Positions 57,201 through 64,000 of a stretch of DNA of 64,000 nucleotides are shown one piece after another. How positions within the stretch are numbered: position 1 is the first letter of the stretch; every line of letters begins with the position of its first letter. The notes below the pieces were generated by a model. That model had not been told where the DNA came from. It worked only from the letters and a program-made list of their open reading frames with translations, and did not search any database. Origin of the DNA: Coniochaeta sp. PMI_546 (lineage: Eukaryota > Ascomycota > Sordariomycetes > Coniochaetales > Coniochaetaceae); contig MU271149.1 of the NCBI GenBank assembly GCA_021432605.1, forward strand, positions 1,674,001-1,738,000, read 5' to 3'. The position numbers and the translations under genes were made by a program.

Positions 57201-58053
57201 ATGTTCAGCATTCGAGTCAAGTCGGCTTTTCGAGTTCGTGTCTATCACTGCTTGGCGGCGTGGGATAGTAGAGCAAGTCCTGGACCCGAACCTAGACTTA
57301 CACTTGGACTGTGGATAGGTGGCCGAAGTGACAAACATTCACCACTTCACAAAGCCGAGAGCTGGGTGCAAGTTCATAGACGAGTTCATGGAGTGTCAAG
57401 GACTCTTAAGGCTGATGGCGATCTCAACAGTAGGTCATGACTAACGACATGTCCCATGTCTAGTTTGCGTTCCTCCAATCCGCTTCCTTGAATAATATTT
57501 TAACTTGAGGCTTTCGGCTACGAAACCGAGCGTCTCAGAGATAGATGGGGCGTGGTCTAAGTACCATCGAGTGGCCACACAACGACTGATACCTAGCGAC
57601 GACGATTGTCTTCAAGCAAAGTCGCCAAAGGGGACTGACTCCTTCGACCGGTTCAGAAAGAGTCTTTCCAAACGCCGGGAGAAAATACGCATCAAGCCTA
57701 AAATTAGCCTGCGACAAGGCTACTGACGAGAGAGTTTCAAGTCCCGATATGGCAATATCATGCTTCCGATGCCCCGAGCCATCCGATCCGCTTCATACCT
57801 ACTGCGTCTCTTCTAGCTACTGCAAGGACAGACGACAACACAGTAGCATTTGACCATAGGATCCAGTTTGAGATTATCCCAAGCTAGCATTCCGGACACG
57901 GAAGTGGCAACAGCTCCTGGACTAACGCCTGAAATTCTACCATTTGCACACTCAGAAACATGCATCATCATCACTATATACCCTTACGCTGTAGAAATCA
58001 TTATCCAAGGAACAACCCAACCGCATGCCACACCATCTATCGCCACGTAAATT
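51209..58053. other. Gene-poor region, 6.8 kb
   Basis: No gene could be assembled. The proximal 500 bases are the caspase-like promoter. Longer frames (51529-52044 and 57012-57440 on plus, 56550-56786 on minus) either lack family resemblance or start without ATG. The sequence is not strikingly AT-rich, so repeat-induced mutation is not evident by eye. Contains an 8-base minisatellite (52929-52960), AGGTACCTTAGC (52582-52593) and a C-run (55993-56002). Confidence 0.45.
52929..52960. repeat. Minisatellite, 4 x GCACGACA
   Basis: Four adjacent 8-base units, two perfect and two with one change. Confidence 0.85.
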
Positions 58054-59502
58054 CTATATGGGCTTGGGCGCAAAGCCAAGCTGCTCATTGCCCCCGTGAA
58101 AGACGACAAACTGGCTCTTCAGGAAGATATCCCCGTAGATCGCAAAGGGCAGGCCGGCCGCGGCCTGGATGCCGCCGAAGCACTGCGTGGCGGTGGCGAA
58201 GTCGTCCGTGTCCACGGGCGCGAAGTTGATGAGGCTGCCGGGCACGACGGCGGAGTAGGATCCGATGTGGACGGTGAAGTCCGGCAGCTTGGCCTGGCAC
58301 GAGAAGACGTAGCCGCCGACGGTGCTGTTGTTCACGGCCCCGGGAACCTGGGCGTAGTACGCCTGCGCGATGGCCGCGGGGAGGAGGAGGAGGGTGGTGC
58401 CCGTGTCGGCGATGGCCTGATGCGGGGTGGAGACTGGGGCGCCGGCGCCGACGGCGAAGCTGGAGGCTGTGAACTGCCAGAAGCCGGCGGTCGTGTTGAC
58501 GTCGATGAAGGTTAGCTGACCTGAGAACTCTGTTGGGTCGATGAAGCCGAAGTTGTAGTTGCCAGCTGTATCTGGGGGTTAGCACAAGGGGATCGATCTA
58601 GAGGGCGAAGGAGTGGTTCTACCTTTGCCCGCCTTCAGGTTGGCCGAGAAGAGCGGCATGGCCAGCTCGGCCATGGCGTTGTCGAAGAAGGTCTTCTGCT
58701 TGGTGGGCGAGACTTGGTTGATGGTGCTGAATCCAAGGCCTAGGAGGCCGTCCGAGTTTCCGTCGCCCGTGAAGGAGGCAGACACCTGGGTCGCAACCTC
58801 GACCGCCTGGTTTGGGACGGTGACGCCTCCGACCTCGACCACGTCCATGTACACGAGGCCAGACGATCCGCTTCCGTCGCCGTAGCGGATGCTCCACTTA
58901 GCACCTTGAAGCAGCTTCGCGGTTGAGCTGGCCTCAATGTTGTAAATGGTCTGATTCGTGACCTGTGTCTTGGGTGTCTGACTGCTGAAAACCCACAGAT
59001 CTGATGAGCCTGTGTCAAAGTCAAGGTTGAGCGTCTGTGGAGGTGTGCCTATTTGTACAGGAGTGAGGTACTCCGTGTCAAACATTTCGGGCAGGGCCGC
59101 AGCCTCTCCTGCTCGGTGTTAGAATGCCTCTCTTGAAAGCCCCGGCTAGGATCTTGACCGACCTTGACCAGCATTGGTAGTGCCGTTCCCATTTGATGCC
59201 CCACCATTCCGGTCGGGCACAGTGATGCCAAGCTCCTTGAGGATCTCCAAGACGATCTCGAGCAGACCGTCCGGGAAAGCGACACCATACTTCTGGTATG
59301 CCTTGGCAAGTGCCCTGGGTCCCTGTCCGCGAGAGCGGAAGTTGACGTTTGGCGCTTGGTGAAGTTTGAATGTTGAACCGCCAAGCACCGATATCTCTAA
59401 CGCAGCCAAGGAGTTCGTCTTCACCCTTGGAGCCGCAGCCACCAGGCCGGCTGATGAAAGAATGGAAGCCGCAACAGCGGCGGTCGTCAATGAGAGCCTC
59501 AT
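58054..59502 (-). CDS. Secreted aspartic protease (pepsin family A1)
   Basis: Three exons: 59502-59163, 59108-58623 and 58571-58054, 447 aa. Introns of 54 and 51 nt have GTCGGT/GAGCAG and GTAGAA/CCCAG ends with CTAAC branches, and join in phase. Signal peptide about residues 1-23, then an activation segment to about 120 with an Asn/Gly-rich stretch. Catalytic Asp145 lies in [12 protein letters not shown] and Asp331 in [12 protein letters not shown]; Tyr189 of the flap is in [12 protein letters not shown] single disulfide probably joins the Cys residues of YVFSCQAK and ATQCFGG. There is no GPI tail, so it is secreted. Endothiapepsin/aspergillopepsin-type acid endopeptidase used for protein digestion outside the cell. 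Confidence 0.95.
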
Positions 59503-61466
59503 GGTGGATTAAAAAGAGACAGAGTCAAGCTTCTAGTAGGTGAGCCAGAAGCACGAAGAGAAAGGAATGAGCGTAACGAAAAGGAACGACAGAATCACTG
59601 CGGGAAGGAGATACAAACTAGAAGAGTGAAGAAAAGGAAGAGGAGAATAAAGAGCCAAGACTTGAAGACTTGACCACAGTTGGACGAGGTCTGGTCAACT
59701 GACGGTCCATTTTATGCATTATGAGTATTAGAGTAGATTGTTTCACAGTGACAGATCCGCAGTCGTAGGATAAGAGCCTATCATGAGCGGGCATGGGTAT
59801 ATAGGGGACACAGCCAAGCGTTGTGTTTTGGGTCTGTTGATGAAGGACAGACGAGGCATTGAGGCTCGAACAGGAAGCGAGAGGCACCACCAAGCCGGCA
59901 CTTGCAAGGCCAAGCATGGGGAGGCAGGGGATTGGACGGAGCTTGTCGTGCTTGGGTCGCAGTTTATCTGAGCCTCTTTAGCAGGGAGTCGAGACATGCG
60001 GCCGGTCGATCATTAATGGGCGAGATAATACGCCCTCAAGGTAACCCGCTGCTGTGTATGGTAGTAGCAGGAGCAGATCTCGAAACCAGAGCCGTTGGAT
60101 GACAACGAGGAAATAACCCTCCCGCGGCCGAAAACCGGCGGTAAACATTCCGTTGCTGTCGAACACTCTGGTGAGCCACTTGATTGATACAGATTGCGGG
60201 GGACCAACACGGCCGGTTCATCATCGCCAATCATTTTTGGCGCTTGGCAGAGACGCTCGTGCATCTGAAACCAGCCCTGACGGATGATGGAAGAGTGGAA
60301 GTGTCTGGCCTATGGTGCCCCTATGACGAGCCTACATGTGACGCAAGTAAATATAAACCAGACGCATCTGGGGAGCAGCGTCAGGTTTGTCAAATCTTCA
60401 AAAACCGAGCAAAGTTCGGCTGTGGAAACAGGTGAAGTAGCAGTTTGAGGCTCTTAGAGCAAATGCGGACCATGGCACCGATTGCCTTCTGAGCCACGGA
60501 TTTGCAAGGTGGAAAACGTCGTTGTCGTCGATCAGGGGACTGAGCTGTGTGAGCTTTCATGCGGCGCAACAGCACTCCCGGTTCCTGCTTGACGATATTG
60601 TGTTGGGTTGAGCCAAAGCAAGACCTTCGACACCTCGGGTCTAGAATTGAGCTTCGAGACGAATCCAAGCTCCAGATATACACGTCGTACTCTAGATCCG
60701 TCGCATCTTTATATATTCTACACGCAGAGACCATCATGCTTCGCTTGCAGTCGCAGCCCTTGCCACGTCCAAGGAAAAATAGCGACCGAGATGTCAACAA
60801 TTTACTTTGGCCCCGTGGCGCAATAGTAGGTAGTAGCACGTTCGCCTCCAGATCTTCTGGAAGCTCTGGGTCAGGCTATCCGCGCAAATCTGGGTCGGGT
60901 CATTCTTTTCACTTCTTTGAAAAGTCATTTCTTCGCAGGTTTGATGTTGCTACGGCCGCATGTTCCAGATTCAGAGAGCCTTGCAGCCATTTTTGGATAA
61001 CTCTTTTCTTATGGCAGGTCGGGTAGCTTTGGGTTTGATTAGTCATGCCTGGAACACATCGGTGGCGCTAAGGCAGGCGCGAGGTCTGTACCTAGCGAGG
61101 GGCGACCTAAAATAGTGACAAGGCAACTGCGGCGACGTCAGGCTGCGAGCCGCGACTGCCTTTCACCAAGGCTGACTGGGACTCCGAGGCCATTTTCCAG
61201 GCTCGGTGCTTACGTTGCGTATGTTCCTCTTCTAGATGGTTCGTTAGCATCTCTTTTCATTGTCTACGGCCAGGCAGGCCTTGGGCGGGCATTTCACTGC
61301 GGTTTTTCACTTCACTTCTCGTTCATTTCTTTTTCCCAGGTGGAGGTCGATACCTACTGTAGTAAGCCCAACCGGTTGCCTCAACTAGTCAGGTCCCTTC
61401 GCAAAGACGGAGCCCCCAGTAGACAAGGCTACGGACCATACAAGATTTCGTACATCTATCGGCAAC
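59503..61466. other. Intergenic, protease promoter to wss1 promoter
   Basis: About 2 kb. TATA-like motifs for the protease lie near 59709-59717 (GCATAAAATGG on minus) and 59797-59806. A tRNA-Trp-like half sits at 60809-60854. No protein gene supported. Confidence 0.45.
60809..60854 (+). pseudogene. tRNA-Trp-like 5' half, degenerate
   Basis: Starts with GGCCCCG, then TGGCGCAATAGTAG (A-box-like), a 6-base duplication of GTAGTA, and ends TTCGCCTCCAGATC with a CCA anticodon. No matching 3' anticodon stem, B box (GGTTCGA) or acceptor strand follows. A truncated relic or a chance match; not a working tRNA as far as I can see. Confidence 0.25.
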
Positions 61467-62803
61467 ATGGGAGAGCACGATCCTCTAGTACTCTCATACT
61501 CCCATTTGAAGGAGTTTCCGCGGGAGAAGGATGCAATTCAAACGCTCAAGAAGATTGCTTCCTTGGTGAAGCCTATCATGAGAGCGCGAGGCTGGACTGT
61601 CAGAGAGCTGGCAGAGTTCTACCCAGATCAGGCCAACTTACTAGGTTTGTTGTAATAGCAGAGCATGCAGGTGGCTGGACATTAACAGTATTAGGTCTAA
61701 ATGTCAACAGGGGTCAGAAGATCCTGCTTCGGCTCCGCTATCCCGGAGATCGCAACCAGTTCTTGCCGATAGAACAGGTCACGGATACTATGCTCCATGA
61801 GCTGTCCCATATCGTTCACGGACCACACGACGCAAAATTCCATGCGCTCTGGGATCAGCTACGAGATGAGCACGAAGGCTTAGTCCGCAAAGGCTACACT
61901 GGCGAAGGCTTCCTGTCAGATGGCCACCGTCTCGGAGGGCGAGGGCAGGTGCCGATGCATGAAGCTCGCTGCTTGGCACGTGCCGCAGCGGAGAAACGGC
62001 GCGTTCTATCGGCCGGTTCAGGCCAGCGGCTGGGTGGCGCGGCTCCTCGTCCAGGCGAGGATATCCGGAGAGTCATTGTTGACGCTATTGAGCGGAGGAA
62101 CCGGACACTGCAAGGATGTGGAAACACGAATCATAATGAGAAGGAGATCCGGGAGATTTCCGATACAGCATCGAGGAACGGCTTCAGGACCAAGGCTGAA
62201 GAGGATGCGGCAAACGATGCAGCCATCGCTCAGGCACTCTGGGAGCTGGTCCAGGAAGACGAAAAGGCCAAATACGGGAGCTCCTACATCCCACCCAGTC
62301 AACAGAATCCGGAGGGCAACGGAGGCGGGGCTGTGATGGCGGCACAGGCCAGCGGCAGCAAGCCACCTCGAGAAGCGGCGAATTTTCAATCAAGGAATAC
62401 AGTATCGTCGTCGGCACTGATACCTCCGCCTATCCCTGTAGCGACACGACCAGCGGCGCAACCTGCATTTGATAAACAAGCTGATGAGTGGGAGTGTGCT
62501 ATCTGTACGCTGCGTAATCCAGCCACGTTTCTATGCTGCGATGCTTGTGGAACGCAGAGGAGCGAGGAGCAAACCACACAGATGCTAAAGTCAACCAAAC
62601 GACCAAGAGCCGTGATTGACTTGACCAGCAGTCCGGTGCCGAAACGGACAGGTTCAAGCGGGAGCAGAGGAGCGACGGGGAATGCTTCAGCTCCAGCGAA
62701 GCCGAAGCCGGCGACATGGCAATGTTCGTTCTGCGGGAACCACATGGAAAGGCAGTGGTGGACCTGCTCAGCGTGCGGGAAAATGAAAGATGATTCGAAG
62801 TGA
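61467..62803 (+). CDS. wss1: Wss1-type WLM metalloprotease (DNA-protein crosslink repair)
   Basis: Two exons, 61467-61644 and 61695-62803, 428 aa. The 50-nt intron (GTTTGT, ATTAAC branch, TATTAG) joins ANLLGLNVNRG; the frame also runs upstream and through it without a stop in part, which hides the start. WLM domain about residues 1-190 with zinc site HELSHIVHGPHD (94-105) and the GHRLGG block. Two RanBP2-type zinc fingers follow (EWECAICTLRNPATFLCCDACG and WQCSFCGNHM...CSACG regions), with VIDLTSSP between them as a likely SUMO-interacting motif. Wss1 cuts proteins trapped on DNA, such as topoisomerase 1, on SUMOylated chromatin with Cdc48. Domain order matches fungal Wss1. Confidence 0.93.
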
Positions 62804-64000
62804 GCTTCATGATGCACGATTGGACTATGTTACGATAATGCCTCCAACAAGATACCCAACTGCACATCTCAACCAAAATTTAATTGACAGCTGAAGCAGC
62901 CGAAGAGCAGCAGGGCTGTCAAGTTGCTGTCGTGCACACATCGGTGCTGGCTGACTACACATACCTACACTACCTAAGCTACGCGTACAATTAAGGGGCA
63001 AATCTATTGTTTGCGCTAGAGTGTACCACTGCATCATCGTCGTACGATAATGAGCGCAACATTGTGAAAATCCCCTAAACGATTTGGTAGGACCAAGTGA
63101 CGAAGCCACGGTACTAAGGCCATGCCATCCCATAACGTCTAGTGTATGATGTTAAAAAAACGAGGGACGACCAAGCATGATGCCATTCACAGACTGGACA
63201 AGCTTGTGGCAAAATGGAGCCAAGTGAAAGACAGCACCACTTGCTTAATAATATGACGTATGATAAGATCGGGGAACTTTTCTTCTGGGCTGGCGCGTGC
63301 GCCTGCATGGGATTTGACTTCTCGATCGCAGGACGGCGCGGGTGGCGTGTCACATCGGGTCTACACATATACTCGTACACAGTACAGCTATCCTCTGCCT
63401 GGTGCTCTCTTCCGTCTCCTAAGAAGCTAGTAGGTAGCGATACTCTCGCGAGCTTCCGGCCTCCAGTAAGTATGGGGTTAGAGCTTCCTAGGTAATATTG
63501 CATGGTGACATAGATTTTCTGTCCGTGAATGTCACTCCAACATCGTGATTGAGATGACGGATTCGGTTTGGATCGGTAATGAAAGATTCCCATTGGAAAT
63601 CCCGCATCCAAAAATATTTGACGATACACAACTTGCCTCGTCTTCATCCGGCTCCACAAATGCACACGACAGATCGTTTCCTGAATTGGTAAGGGCTGCG
63701 TTTGTAGAGTCAAGCAGATTTCAAGGGACGTGACCCTTTTGCCAGGAATCCGGCAAAGGTCATAGTTCACGTGGAGACAGTGGTCTGCCGCCTCCAAAAC
63801 TGAGTAGTGTCAGGTACCATGAGGAATGATACAGGACATTTCGTCATCTTACGCATCGTGCAAGCTGACCACGTCCGTTGACCTTCGTCAACGGGGTTCA
63901 ACACAAGGATAATAAGGTTTTTGGAACTCCGTTTTACTATTGGTAATGCTGGGCCTCTTGGCCTCCAGGGCCTCCAAAGGCTGCCCCAGTTTATGATTTG
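62804..64000. other. Window end, no supported gene
   Basis: A minus-strand open frame of 227 codons at 63114-63797 has no ATG at its start, no family resemblance and skewed composition. Nothing else recognised in these 1.2 kb. Confidence 0.45.

Noticed and set aside
56300-57440. Several medium frames on both strands suggesting a decayed gene
   Set aside because: The best frames start without ATG or end quickly; no splice arrangement restores a known domain.
59618-59917. Minus-strand frame with a signal-peptide-like start
   Set aside because: Covers the promoter of the aspartic protease, including both TATA candidates; likely chance.
63114-63797. Minus-strand open frame of 227 codons
   Set aside because: Non-ATG start, irregular composition and no recognisable motif.
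1-64000. CRISPR arrays, bacterial operons, intact transposons, rRNA genes, biosynthetic gene cluster
   Set aside because: None seen; the split genes and domain content are those of a filamentous fungus, and no backbone enzyme (PKS, NRPS, terpene synthase) or transposase/reverse transcriptase motif was found.

Overview
The window is nuclear DNA of a filamentous ascomycete. Small introns (about 50-77 nt) carry GT(A/G)AGT-type donors, CTAAC/CTGAC branch points and short 3' ends. Coding sequence is GC-rich at third positions. The gene set includes a WSC mucin, HET and NACHT/STAND genes, an AA16 oxidative polysaccharide enzyme and a secreted pepsin. The class I myosin has a glutamate at the TEDS position, as I recall for Fusarium and its relatives, so Sordariomycetes is the best guess. 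No species is claimed.

Layout. 0.2-4.6 kb: giant Ser/Thr/Pro-rich WSC protein (-). 5.4-6.4 kb: ribosomal protein S2 (-). 7.3-11.1 kb: secreted GH43 glycosidase and carboxylesterase (+). 11.2-13.1 kb: HET-domain protein (-). 13.7-16.0 kb: Trk potassium transporter (-). 16.9-17.9 kb: metallo-beta-lactamase-fold protein (+). 18.0-20.8 kb: polytopic GT90/CAP10 glycosyltransferase (-). 21.6-23.0 kb: DHHC palmitoyltransferase Pfa4 (+). 23.2-27.0 kb: myosin I (-). 28.2-28.6 kb: a three-exon, cysteine-rich, metallothionein-like gene (-) hidden from simple ORF scans. 30.2-31.8 kb: UDP-GlcNAc pyrophosphorylase (+). 32.0-32.6 kb: Sym1/Mpv17 (-). 33.5-36.5 kb: NACHT/STAND NLR-like protein (-). 36.9-37.6 kb: AA16 LPMO (-). 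38.4-40.8 kb: Noc2 (+). 40.9-42.4 kb: polytopic membrane protein of unknown function (-). 44.1-44.8 kb: a damaged or frameshifted hypothetical gene (-). 46.7-48.7 kb: GPI-anchored phospholipase B (+). 49.4-51.2 kb: caspase-fold protein that has lost its catalytic cysteine (-). 51.2-58.0 kb: nearly 7 kb without a supported gene. 58.1-59.5 kb: secreted aspartic protease (-). 61.5-62.8 kb: Wss1-type SUMO-targeted metalloprotease (+). After that, no gene.

No biosynthetic cluster or operon-like system is present; most genes are independent housekeeping or secretome genes. They fall into themes: wall and surface biology (WSC, GT90, UAP1, PLB, myosin I, Pfa4), extracellular polymer attack (GH43, carboxylesterase, AA16, aspartic protease), ribosome biogenesis (rps2 and noc2, both with telomere-box promoter motifs), and incompatibility or immunity-like proteins (HET, NACHT/STAND, caspase-like). 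The most interesting items are the metallothionein-like gene with an inverted repeat upstream, the pseudo-caspase, the nested AGGTACCT fold-back repeat, and hidden exons that complete the AA16 and GT90 genes. Splice sites were placed by eye from consensus and frame. Where exon lengths sum to a multiple of three and restore family motifs, confidence is high.
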